Shown here: one piece after another, positions 1-6,552 of the stretch
How positions within the stretch are numbered: position 1 is the first letter of the stretch
How the letters are laid out: each line of letters begins with the position of its first letter
Assembly: GCA_003978675.1 (NCBI GenBank)
Contig: QNYP01000165.1
Span: forward strand, 1 to 6,595
Origin: Hydrogenothermus sp.
Lineage (GTDB): Bacteria; Aquificota; Aquificia; Aquificales; Hydrogenothermaceae
Length of the DNA stretch: 6,595 nt
Reading direction: 5' to 3'
Translations under genes and position numbers: made by a program
Notes under the pieces: model-generated
Seen by the model: only the letters and a program-made list of their open reading frames with translations
Databases searched by the model: none
Told to the model about the DNA's origin: nothing

Positions 1-133
1 CCACATAGTTGCTTGTAAACTTCTGTTTCCACTTCTACATAATACGTAAATTGGTTTATCTTTAGGAAGTTTATCTATAACTGAAGGCAATTTCATTAAA
101 GGAACTAACATTGCATCTTTTTCTTTAATTCTT
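1..133 (-). repeat. Left arm of a perfect 133-bp inverted duplication; a truncated antisense copy of the rhodanese gene
   Basis: Every base of this stretch pairs with 286-418 (position p pairs with 419-p), with no mismatch. Position 134 breaks the match, and four further A:T matches follow at 135-138. Read on the minus strand it encodes residues 43-86 of the rhodanese below, including the catalytic Cys loop, but without start, stop or RBS, so it is a gene fragment and not a gene. The match reaches base 1, so the duplication may continue outside the window. The lack of any substitution means the copy is either very recent or an assembly or amplification fold-back. The native upstream region of the rhodanese gene is therefore visible only from about 134 onward. 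Confidence 0.97.
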
Positions 134-150
134 AAAAATTTAAATACAGT

Positions 151-156
151 GGAGGT
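151..156 (+). promoter_or_regulatory. Ribosome binding site that fixes the rhodanese start
   Basis: GGAGGT lies five bases (counted from GGAGG) before the ATG at 161. An in-frame GTG at 149 would overlap this Shine-Dalgarno sequence and has no good one of its own, so the ATG is the preferred start. It sits in the spacer between the two inverted arms, outside the duplicated DNA. Confidence 0.85.
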
Positions 157-160
157 AAAT

Positions 161-511
161 ATGTTTTTAGACAAAGAGACTTATGACAAGATTCACATTT
201 CCGTTAAAGAGCTAAAAGAAAAAATAGATAAAGGGGAAGATTTTATTCTTTTAGATGTTAGAGAACCTCAAGAATATAACTTTTCAAGAATTAAAGAAAA
301 AGATGCAATGTTAGTTCCTTTAATGAAATTGCCTTCAGTTATAGATAAACTTCCTAAAGATAAACCAATTTACGTATTATGTAGAAGTGGAAACAGAAGT
401 TTACAAGCAACTATGTGGTTATTACAAAAAGGATTTGAAAATGTAAAGAATGTAGAAGGTGGTATCTTAGCCTGGTCTCAAGAAATAGATCCATCTGTTC
501 CACAATATTAA
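161..511 (+). CDS. Single-domain rhodanese-like protein
   Basis: A complete 116-residue protein, the usual length of a stand-alone rhodanese domain, with no signal peptide or membrane segment, so probably cytoplasmic. The N-terminal part has the family's first landmark, LLDVREPQEY (residues 30-39). The active-site loop is CRSGNRS (74-80), with Cys74 as the expected persulfide-carrying nucleophile and Arg/Gly/Arg shaping the sulfur pocket. The domain ends with the usual NVEGGILAW (97-105). The common 'GHIPGA' segment is replaced by a diverged stretch around residues 42-53 (SRIKEKDAMLVP). Family members transfer sulfane sulfur to acceptors such as thiols, cyanide or sulfur-carrier proteins; the substrate here cannot be told from sequence. 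The next gene, gltB, is 103 bp downstream with its own likely promoter, so a shared operon is not indicated. The middle of the gene (286-418) is duplicated in inverse orientation at the window edge. No terminator is evident after the stop. Confidence 0.9.
   Translation: MFLDKETYDKIHISVKELKEKIDKGEDFILLDVREPQEYNFSRIKEKDAMLVPLMKLPSVIDKLPKDKPIYVLCRSGNRSLQATMWLLQKGFENVKNVEGGILAWSQEIDPSVPQY
286..418 (+). repeat. Right arm of the 133-bp inverted duplication, inside the rhodanese gene
   Basis: This is the exact reverse complement of 1-133, separated from it by 152 bases (134-285). It lies wholly within the intact rhodanese reading frame, so this arm is the original and the left arm is the copy. Single strands could fold into a 133-bp stem with a 152-nt loop. 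Confidence 0.97.
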
Positions 512-552
512 TGTCTAAATTCTTCTTTGTATTTCGTTTCTACCCTCTTGAG

Positions 553-581
553 TTTAAGTTAAAAAAATAAAGAGGTATAAT
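553..581 (+). promoter_or_regulatory. Probable sigma-70-type promoter of gltB
   Basis: A perfect -10 box, TATAAT, lies at 576-581. The best-placed -35 candidate is TTTAAG at 553-558, giving a 17-base spacer but only three of six consensus bases; TTAAGT (554-559, spacer 16) is an alternative. The predicted transcript start is about 588, leaving a leader of about 27 nt before the TTG codon. The surrounding DNA is very AT-rich, so the -10 call is better supported than the -35. Confidence 0.5.
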
Positions 582-601
582 AATAAATTACAAGCAAGCG
601 A

Positions 602-606
602 GAGGG
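602..606 (+). promoter_or_regulatory. gltB ribosome binding site supporting the TTG start
   Basis: GAGGG ends eight bases before TTG at 615. No ATG or GTG in the frame lies close enough to replace it, and the conserved GATase cysteine is only ten codons downstream, so the TTG is the only sensible start. The RBS is part of the right arm of the 13-bp inverted repeat. Confidence 0.75.
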
Positions 607-614
607 TAGAAACA

Positions 615-3600
615 TTGTTTAGAATTTTACAGGAAAGAGACTCATGTGGAGTAGGGTTTATTGTTAATATAAAAGGGAATAAATCCCATAAACTAGTTGA
701 TGATGCTCTAACTGCGCTAGCCAATCTAGACCATAGAGGTGCTGTTAGTGCCGATGGTAAAACTGGAGATGGTGCAGGAATTCTAACTCAAATTCCATAT
801 AAATTTTTTGAAAAGCAGTTAAACAAACTTAACATAAAAATTCCTTCTCCTGAAGACTTTGCAGTTGGAGTATTTTTTATACCTGAAGATAAATTAGATG
901 AATACAAATCTGAAGTTGAAAACCTAATAAACTCAAAATTTAAATTTTTAGGTTGGAGAGAAATTCCTATAAATGAAGAAGACCTTGGAGAAATTGCTAA
1001 ATCTGTAAAACCAGTATTACTTCAAGGATTTATTTCTAAAGAAGGAATAAATGTAGATAATTTTGAAAAAGAACTTTTCATCTTAAGAAAAAAGCTAGAA
1101 AAAGAAATTGCAAGCAAAGACGATAGATTCTACATTCCTTCTCTTTCTTCTAAAACAATTGTTTATAAAGGAATGATTACTGCTCCAAGATTAAAATCTT
1201 TTTATTTAGACTTACAAGATGAAGACTTTGAGAGTGCAATAGCTTTATACCATCAAAGATATTCAACAAATACATTTCCTAATTGGAAATTAGCTCAACC
1301 ATTTAGAATGCTTGCTCACAATGGAGAGATAAATACTATTTCTGCAAACAGAAACTGGTTAAACGCTAAAGCTGATGATGTTAGAGAAATTTGGGGAGAG
1401 TTAGCAGAAGATATACTTCCAATAGTTAAATATGACGATAGTGATTCTGCTTCATTAGATAATGCATTGGAGTTTTTAGTTCATTCTGGGAAAGACCCTC
1501 TTGCTGTAGTTAATATGCTTGTTCCAAAGGCTTTTGAAAACGATAAATTTTTATCAGAAGAAGAAAAAGCTTTTTATGAGTATTTTGCTTGCATATTTGA
1601 AGCGTGGGATGGTCCAGCAGCACTAGCATTTACAGATGGTCAAATTGTAGTTGGAAAACTAGATAGAAATGGTCTTAGACCTGCAAGATACATAATAACT
1701 GAAGATGAAGTAATTATGGCTTCTGAAGTTGGAGTTGTTGATACTCCAGAAGAGAAAGTTGTATATAAAGGAAGACTTGGTCCTGGAGAAGCAATTGCCA
1801 TAGATACAAAAGAAGGGAAAATCTATACAACAGAAGAAATAATCAAAAAAGTTTCAGAAGGAAAACAATATAAACAATGGGTTGAAGAAAACTTAAAAGT
1901 TTTTGTTCCTGCAACAGACTATCCAGAGTTAGAAGTTAAAGATGTAAAAAAAGAAGCTTACATATTTGGATATGATAAAGACCACATTACATTCTATATA
2001 AAAGAAATGCTTGAAAAGGCTAATGAGCCTGTTTACTCAATGGGAAATGATACCCCAATTTCTGTCTTATCAAAAAGACCAAAACTTTTGCACACATACT
2101 TTAAACAAAGATTTGCACAGGTTACAAACCCTCCAATTGACCCAATTAGAGAAAAAAGTGTGATGTCTTTAAGAACTTATGTAGGTAAAAAAGGAAACTT
2201 CTTAACAGAAACTCCAGAACATGCAAATCAGCTAGTTTTTGACAGCCCAATAATTTTTGATAATGAGTTAAAAGAAATAATAGATACATTTGCAGATAAA
2301 GTTGAAATTATACCTGCTATTTTTGAACCTTATGATACAGCTTTAGATCCAAAATTAGATGAAATTTGCCAAAGGGTTGAAGAAGCAGTAGATAATGGAA
2401 AAGAAATAATAATACTCTCTGATAGAGATGTATCTATAGAAGGTGCTCCTATTCCTATGGGACTTGCTGTTGCTGCGGTTAATGCTTACATGGGAAGAAA
2501 AGGAAAAAGAAGCAAATTTAGCATTATTGCTGACACTGCAGATGCAAGGGATACTCATGCGATTGCCTTCTTAATTGGATATGGAGCTACTTTAGTAAAT
2601 CCTTATTTATCAGTACAAATAATCAAAAATCTTGTTGAAGAAGATGAAAAACTAGGATTAACTTTTGAAGAAGCTATAAAAAGATACAGAAAAGCTATAA
2701 ATGAAGGGCTTTTAAAAATAATGTCTAAAATGGGTATTGCAACAATAAAAAGTTATAGAGGTTCTGGGCTGTTTGAAGCCCTTGGAATATCACAGGAAGT
2801 TATAGATAAATACTTCCCAGGGACACCATCTCAACTTGGGGGAATTGGAGTTAAACAAATAGCTCAGGAAATTTTAATTAGATATAACAAAGCATTATTT
2901 GAAGAACTAAAAGGCTGGCCTCAAGAAGGGGAATATAGACACAGAAGAGATGGAGAATTCCACTCATGGAATCCAAAAGCATTAACTTCACTACATAGAG
3001 CTGTTAGGGGAGAAAGCTGGGAAGAATACAAAAAATTCTCTGAACTTGCTTACTCTGAAAAACCTGTAAATGTTAGAGATTTATTTGAAATAGTAAGTGA
3101 TAGACCACCTATCCCTGTAGAGGAAGTTGAGCCAGTAGAAGAAATAATGAAAAGATTTGTTGGAGCCGGTATGTCTGTAGGGGCTTTAAGTAGAGAAGCC
3201 CACGAAACAATAGCAGAAGCTATGAATAGAATAGGTGGAAAATCAAACTCTGGAGAAGGTGGAGAAGATCCAGCAAGATATGGCACAATTAAAAACTCAA
3301 AAATAAAGCAGGTTGCATCAGGAAGATTTGGAGTTACTGCTGAATATTTAAACAGTGCAGAAGAAATTGAAATTAAAATTGCTCAAGGTGCAAAACCGGG
3401 AGAAGGTGGACAACTGCCAGGGAAAAAAGTTGATGTTTATATTGCATTTTTAAGAAGAGCAAAACCAGGAACAACTTTAATTTCACCACCTCCTCATCAT
3501 GATATTTATTCAATTGAAGATTTAGCCCAGCTAATATATGACCTTAAAATGATTAACCCTAGGGCTAAAGTAATTGTTAAACTTGTTTCTGAAACAGGAA

Positions 3601-5015
3601 TTGGAACAATTGCTTCTGGAGTTGCTAAAGCTTTTGCAGATATTATTCATATATCAGGACACGATGGTGGAACAGGAGCATCTCCACTTGTTTCCATAAA
3701 GCATGCTGGGACTGTCTGGGAGCTAGGTTTATCAGAGGTTCAAAGGGTTTTAATAGATAACGATTTAAGAGGAAGAGTAAAACTTAGAGTTGATGGTGGT
3801 CTTAAAAACGGAAGGGATATAATCGTTGCAGCACTTCTTGGTGCTGAGGAATACGGATTTGGAACTGCTTTGATGATAGCAGAAGGTTGTGTAATGGCAA
3901 GACAGTGCCACTTAAATACCTGTCCTGTTGGAATTACAACCCAAAACCCTGCATTAATTGAAAAATACAAAGGAAAACCTGAACATGTAATTAGATATCT
4001 TCAGTATCTTGCACAGGAAGTAAGACAATATCTAGCAGATTTAGGATACAAAAGCTTAGACGAAATTATTGGTAGAACTGACCTTATAAAACCAAAAATA
4101 CCTACAGATCACTATAAAGCTAAATTTGTAGATTTATCGGTAATACTAACACCACCACCAAAAGATAAAGCTATTAAATGTGAGTTAGACAGGAACGACC
4201 CACCATCTAAACCATTTGATGATGAAATTTTAAAAGATGCACTTCCATTTATAGAAAAAGATGAAGTATTTTCTGGATTTTATGTAGTTAGAAATGTTTA
4301 TCGCTCAATAGGAACAAAGATAGCCCATGAAATAGCAAAAAGATACGGAGATAAAGGGTTAAGAACAGGAAAAATAGAATTAAACTTACATGGAACTGCA
4401 GGTCAGTCTTTTGGAGCATTCTGTGTAAAAGGATTAGAACTTATCCTTACAGGACAGGCTAATGATTATGTAGGAAAAGGAATGACAGGAGGATTAATCG
4501 TTATAAAACCACCTAAAGAATTTAAAGGAAAATCTTACGAAAATGTAATAATGGGTAATACTTGCTTATATGGTGCAACTGGCGGGATGTTGTTTGCGTC
4601 AGGAAAAGCAGGTGAAAGATTTGCAGTTAGAAATAGTGGAGCTATAGCTGTTGTGGAAGGAACAGGAGAACACTGCTGTGAATATATGACTGGTGGAACA
4701 GTTGTAGTGTTAGGAGAAACTGGTAAAAACTTTGGTGCTGCAATGACTGGTGGGGTTGCCTATGTTTACGACCCAGATAGAAAGTTAGAAGAAAAATTAA
4801 ATAAATCTTATGTCCATATAACAGAGTTTGATGAAGAAGATATAGAAGAGCTTAAAAAATTACTAATAAAACATAAAGCTTATACAGGTAGTGAAATAGC
4901 TTCAAAAATACTTGAAAACTTTGATGAAGAACTTGATAACTTTGTAAAAGTAGAACCTGTTTCAGCTAAAAAGCCAGCTTTAGAAACAGATGAAGTAAAG
5001 GTTGAAAATAAATAA
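615..5015 (+). CDS. gltB: Glutamate synthase (GOGAT) large / alpha subunit
   Basis: A complete 1466-residue protein, close to the normal 1480-1530 for bacterial GltB. The family converts L-glutamine plus 2-oxoglutarate to two L-glutamates in the cytoplasm. The domains are in standard order. The class II glutamine amidotransferase (about 11-420) has Cys11 as N-terminal nucleophile after a ten-residue propeptide (CGVGF), then HRGA (40-43) and LAHNGEINT (233-241). The central domain covers about 440-770. The FMN-binding synthase barrel (about 800-1190) has ISPPPHHDIYSIEDLAQL (956-973) and SGHDGGTGASPL (1014-1025). Its 3Fe-4S motif is CVMARQCHLNTCPVGI, with Cys1092, Cys1098 and Cys1103. The C-terminal GXGXG beta-helix covers about 1225-1430. 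After GGEDPARYG (882-890) the chain runs almost directly to KQVASGRFG, without the roughly 27-residue ferredoxin loop of cyanobacterial/plastid enzymes, so this is the bacterial NAD(P)H type that works with GltD. No gltD is in the window, and a terminator closes the gene. The acidic/Lys-rich tail after about 1440 is poorly conserved. All key residues I can check are present. Confidence 0.97.
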   Translation: MFRILQERDSCGVGFIVNIKGNKSHKLVDDALTALANLDHRGAVSADGKTGDGAGILTQIPYKFFEKQLNKLNIKIPSPEDFAVGVFFIPEDKLDEYKSEVENLINSKFKFLGWREIPINEEDLGEIAKSVKPVLLQGFISKEGINVDNFEKELFILRKKLEKEIASKDDRFYIPSLSSKTIVYKGMITAPRLKSFYLDLQDEDFESAIALYHQRYSTNTFPNWKLAQPFRMLAHNGEINTISANRNWLNAKADDVREIWGELAEDILPIVKYDDSDSASLDNALEFLVHSGKDPLAVVNMLVPKAFENDKFLSEEEKAFYEYFACIFEAWDGPAALAFTDGQIVVGKLDRNGLRPARYIITEDEVIMASEVGVVDTPEEKVVYKGRLGPGEAIAIDTKEGKIYTTEEIIKKVSEGKQYKQWVEENLKVFVPATDYPELEVKDVKKEAYIFGYDKDHITFYIKEMLEKANEPVYSMGNDTPISVLSKRPKLLHTYFKQRFAQVTNPPIDPIREKSVMSLRTYVGKKGNFLTETPEHANQLVFDSPIIFDNELKEIIDTFADKVEIIPAIFEPYDTALDPKLDEICQRVEEAVDNGKEIIILSDRDVSIEGAPIPMGLAVAAVNAYMGRKGKRSKFSIIADTADARDTHAIAFLIGYGATLVNPYLSVQIIKNLVEEDEKLGLTFEEAIKRYRKAINEGLLKIMSKMGIATIKSYRGSGLFEALGISQEVIDKYFPGTPSQLGGIGVKQIAQEILIRYNKALFEELKGWPQEGEYRHRRDGEFHSWNPKALTSLHRAVRGESWEEYKKFSELAYSEKPVNVRDLFEIVSDRPPIPVEEVEPVEEIMKRFVGAGMSVGALSREAHETIAEAMNRIGGKSNSGEGGEDPARYGTIKNSKIKQVASGRFGVTAEYLNSAEEIEIKIAQGAKPGEGGQLPGKKVDVYIAFLRRAKPGTTLISPPPHHDIYSIEDLAQLIYDLKMINPRAKVIVKLVSETGIGTIASGVAKAFADIIHISGHDGGTGASPLVSIKHAGTVWELGLSEVQRVLIDNDLRGRVKLRVDGGLKNGRDIIVAALLGAEEYGFGTALMIAEGCVMARQCHLNTCPVGITTQNPALIEKYKGKPEHVIRYLQYLAQEVRQYLADLGYKSLDEIIGRTDLIKPKIPTDHYKAKFVDLSVILTPPPKDKAIKCELDRNDPPSKPFDDEILKDALPFIEKDEVFSGFYVVRNVYRSIGTKIAHEIAKRYGDKGLRTGKIELNLHGTAGQSFGAFCVKGLELILTGQANDYVGKGMTGGLIVIKPPKEFKGKSYENVIMGNTCLYGATGGMLFASGKAGERFAVRNSGAIAVVEGTGEHCCEYMTGGTVVVLGETGKNFGAAMTGGVAYVYDPDRKLEEKLNKSYVHITEFDEEDIEELKKLLIKHKAYTGSEIASKILENFDEELDNFVKVEPVSAKKPALETDEVKVENK

Positions 5016-5022
5016 TCATTTT

Positions 5023-5041
5023 AGGGCTTTTTGCCCTTTTT
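5023..5041 (+). terminator. Intrinsic terminator after gltB
   Basis: The five-bp stem AGGGC / GCCCT (5023-5027 and 5033-5037) has a TTTTT loop and is followed by a run of T to 5041. It starts eight bases after the gltB stop codon. The stem is short but G+C-rich for this DNA, and the shape is classic for rho-independent termination. It separates gltB from the nuclease-lepB pair. Confidence 0.8.
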
Positions 5042-5071
5042 ATTCTAAATAATATTTACAGGGAAGAAAAA

Positions 5072-5635
5072 GTGGGAATAAGAAAAGTTTTAGCGATAAT
5101 CTTTTTTTGTCTAATTGGCTTTAATCTATCATTTTCTAAAAACTTAATAAAACCTGATTTTGTAAAGGCTAAAGTAATTAGAGTAATTGACGGGGATACA
5201 ATAGTTGTTTCTATTCCTAAAACAGAATTTAACGATAGAAAAGTTTTAAAAGACTTAAAATTCAAAGTTAGACTTATAGGTGTAGATACACCAGAAAGTA
5301 AGATAAATAAAAGAGCTAAATTACAGGCAGAAAAGGCAAGAAAAAATCTTAAAGAAATTGTAAAACTTGGACTGCTTGCAAAAAAATTTACCCAAAAATT
5401 ACTACCTAAAGGAAAAACTGTATTTTTAGAGTTTGATGTAGAACCACAAGATATGTATGGAAGATTACTTGCATATGTATGGTTAAAAGACGGTATTATG
5501 GTAAATACTGCTTTAGTTTGCAATGGCTATGCTTATATTCTAACTGTTCCTCCCAATGTTAAATATGAAAAGTTATTTAGAAAATGTTTTAGAAAAGCTT
5601 TTTTAGAGAAAAAAGGATTATGGGGACTTGATTAA
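5072..5635 (+). CDS. Exported thermonuclease-like (SNase/TNase domain) protein
   Basis: A 187-residue protein starting at GTG, with GGGAAG at 5061-5066 as RBS. The N-terminus is a Sec signal peptide: Arg4/Lys5, a hydrophobic core at about 6-17, then NLSFS, with likely signal peptidase I cleavage between Ser22 and Lys23. Cys13 is inside the core and is not in a lipobox. The mature part is one staphylococcal-nuclease fold. The catalytic and calcium-binding residues of S. aureus nuclease have clear counterparts: Asp42 in VIDGDTIVV (Asp21), Arg67 and Asp72 in VRLIGVDTPES (Arg35, Asp40), Glu75 (Glu43) and Arg131 in DMYGRLLAYVW (Arg87). It is thus probably an active calcium-dependent nuclease cleaving DNA and/or RNA outside the cytoplasm, perhaps for nucleotide scavenging or clearing DNA. 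Mature Cys150 and Cys172 could form a disulfide. The stop codon overlaps the lepB start by one base. No convincing promoter is visible in the 30 bases between the gltB terminator and this gene. Confidence 0.9.
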   Translation: MGIRKVLAIIFFCLIGFNLSFSKNLIKPDFVKAKVIRVIDGDTIVVSIPKTEFNDRKVLKDLKFKVRLIGVDTPESKINKRAKLQAEKARKNLKEIVKLGLLAKKFTQKLLPKGKTVFLEFDVEPQDMYGRLLAYVWLKDGIMVNTALVCNGYAYILTVPPNVKYEKLFRKCFRKAFLEKKGLWGLD

Positions 5636-6354
5636 TGGAAGAAAAGAACTATCAAAAAGAAAAAAAGAGTTTCTGGGACAATATAAAAACCTTAATTTAC
5701 ATAATTATTGCAGTATCTTTAATTAGAGTATTTTTTGTTCAAGCATTTAATATTCCTTCAGGTTCAATGAAACCAACACTTTTGGTGGGAGATTTTATTT
5801 TAGTTAATAAATTTGTTTATGGAGATTGGACTTTTGGAATACCTTTCACAAACATAGATTTTTATACAATAAAAAATAGAATAGTAAAACCTGATAGAGG
5901 AGATATTATAGTTTTTAAATATCCAGAAAATCCAAAAATAGATTATATAAAAAGAATAATAGGTCTTCCTGGAGACAAGATAGAAGTAATTGGCGATACA
6001 GTTAAAGTAAATGGAAAAGTGTTAGAAAGAAAATATATTGGAGAATTTAGGCAATATAACGAATATGCAAAGAAATATGAGGAGTGCACAATTAGAAAAT
6101 ATCATAACAATGAAAAATATTGCTATACAATAATGGAAATATACGAAGGTAATGAAAAAAACTTTGGGCCTATAACTGTTCCAGAGGGACATTATTTTGT
6201 TATGGGAGATAATAGAGATAATAGTAGAGATAGTAGATGGTGGGGATTTGTACCTGATGACTACATAATTGGTAGGGCTTTTATAATTTACTTTTCTATT
6301 GATTTTAGAAAGCCAATGATTAGATTTACAAGGATAGGAAAGATAATAAAGTAA
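5635..6354 (+). CDS. lepB: Type I signal peptidase (leader peptidase)
   Basis: A 239-residue membrane serine protease that removes signal peptides from exported proteins at the outer face of the cytoplasmic membrane. A charged cytoplasmic N-terminus is followed by a single membrane segment at about 19-37, then the catalytic domain. Box B is IPSGSMKPTLLVGD (40-53) with nucleophile Ser44. Box D is RGDIIVFKYP (88-97) followed by YIKRIIGLPGD (104-114), with general base Lys106. Box E is GDNRDNSRDSRWWG (191-204). All are intact, so it should be active. Unlike E. coli LepB it has one transmembrane segment, as in many other bacteria. The insertion between boxes D and E holds the only two cysteines, Cys151 and Cys163, a possible disulfide. 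The ATG overlaps the nuclease stop (TAATG), with GGGGA at 5622-5626 as RBS, so translation is likely coupled. The nuclease is itself a predicted LepB substrate. Confidence 0.96.
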   Translation: MEEKNYQKEKKSFWDNIKTLIYIIIAVSLIRVFFVQAFNIPSGSMKPTLLVGDFILVNKFVYGDWTFGIPFTNIDFYTIKNRIVKPDRGDIIVFKYPENPKIDYIKRIIGLPGDKIEVIGDTVKVNGKVLERKYIGEFRQYNEYAKKYEECTIRKYHNNEKYCYTIMEIYEGNEKNFGPITVPEGHYFVMGDNRDNSRDSRWWGFVPDDYIIGRAFIIYFSIDFRKPMIRFTRIGKIIK

Positions 6355-6357
6355 TCT

Positions 6358-6436
6358 AAGGACACCGTTCAGAGGTAATAAAAAATGGCAAAAAGTTATA
6401 AAACTTTAGTAAAAAAATCCCTTACTAAGTGTCCTT
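6358..6436. repeat. 8-bp inverted repeat enclosing the start of the last reading frame
   Basis: AAGGACAC (6358-6365) is the exact complement of GTGTCCTT (6429-6436). Inside it, TTAGTAA (6406-6412) can pair with TTACTAA (6422-6428), giving a nested second stem. The outer arm starts four bases after the lepB stop. It could be a structured lepB 3' end, a pseudoknot-forming part of the element to the right, or chance in AT-rich DNA. Confidence 0.45.
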
Positions 6437-6552
6437 CGCCTACCTTTCTATGGGGTAGGGATGTACTATCCGTTATCCTTACCAAAGTGGTAAGGACTCA
6501 CGGAATACTTTTAAGCCTTTGCTTCTACGGGATTTTATCCCTCCACAAAGGC
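6429..6552 (-). ncRNA. Candidate omega-RNA-like structured RNA at the element end
   Basis: Four stems can be drawn by eye. The first is GCCTTTG/CAAAGGC (6515-6521 with 6546-6552), enclosing GGGAT/ATCCC (6529-6533 with 6537-6541). The third is TCCTTACC/GGTAAGGA (6476-6483 with 6489-6496), extended by TCCGT/ACGGA (6469-6473 with 6500-6504) across a small internal loop. The fourth is CCTACC/GGTAGG (6439-6444 with 6454-6459). GTGTCCTT at 6429-6436 can also pair with 6358-6365. Such dense structure in an otherwise plain AT-rich region suggests a functional RNA or transposon-end hairpins. In TnpB systems the guide RNA scaffold overlaps the tnpB 3' end and the element's right end, which fits this placement. 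The minus strand is assigned only because of the tnpB-like fragment. No known RNA family was recognised by motif. Confidence 0.35.

Larger units (their letters stand above)
536..613. repeat. 13-bp inverted repeat flanking the gltB promoter
   Basis: GTTTCTACCCTCT (536-548) is perfectly complementary to AGAGGGTAGAAAC (601-613), with 52 bases between the arms. A G-T wobble (549/600) and a G-C pair (550/599) can extend it to 15 positions in RNA. The left arm lies just upstream of the predicted -35 region. The right arm contains the gltB Shine-Dalgarno (602-606) and ends one base before the TTG start. Possible roles are paired operator sites, or a hairpin in transcripts reading through from the rhodanese gene that would hide the gltB RBS. 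Transcripts starting at the local promoter would lack the left arm. No flanking target duplication is seen, so a mini-transposon is unlikely. Confidence 0.8.

Noticed and set aside
149..160. Upstream GTG start adding four residues to the rhodanese
   Set aside because: It overlaps the GGAGGT ribosome binding site that serves the ATG at 161, and has no RBS of its own.
553..581. TTGAGT at 548-553 as the gltB -35 box
   Set aside because: It is closer to consensus than TTTAAG, but the 22-base spacer to TATAAT is too long for a normal sigma-70 promoter.
536..613. CRISPR repeat ends (GTTTC... and ...GAAAC)
   Set aside because: The two ends are 78 bases apart with no repeat unit recurring and no spacer pattern; it is a simple inverted repeat around a promoter.
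2766..2781. GGGCT/AGCCC hairpin as an internal terminator in gltB
   Set aside because: No T-run follows it and it lies in a conserved coding region, so it is most likely chance.
2355..3970. Three minus-strand open frames of 67-78 codons (2355-2558, 3050-3286, 3740-3970)
   Set aside because: They lie wholly inside conserved gltB domains, have no visible RBS support, and resemble no known family.
5050..5055. TAATAT as a -10 box for the nuclease-lepB pair
   Set aside because: No acceptable -35 at 16-18 bases; the nearest TTG-like hexamer (5031-5036) is too close and sits inside the gltB terminator.
5056..5523. Minus-strand 155-codon open frame opposite the nuclease
   Set aside because: The plus strand encodes an SNase domain with all catalytic residues and a signal peptide. 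The antisense peptide is Ser/Phe/Leu-rich, as expected for the reverse of AT-rich coding DNA.
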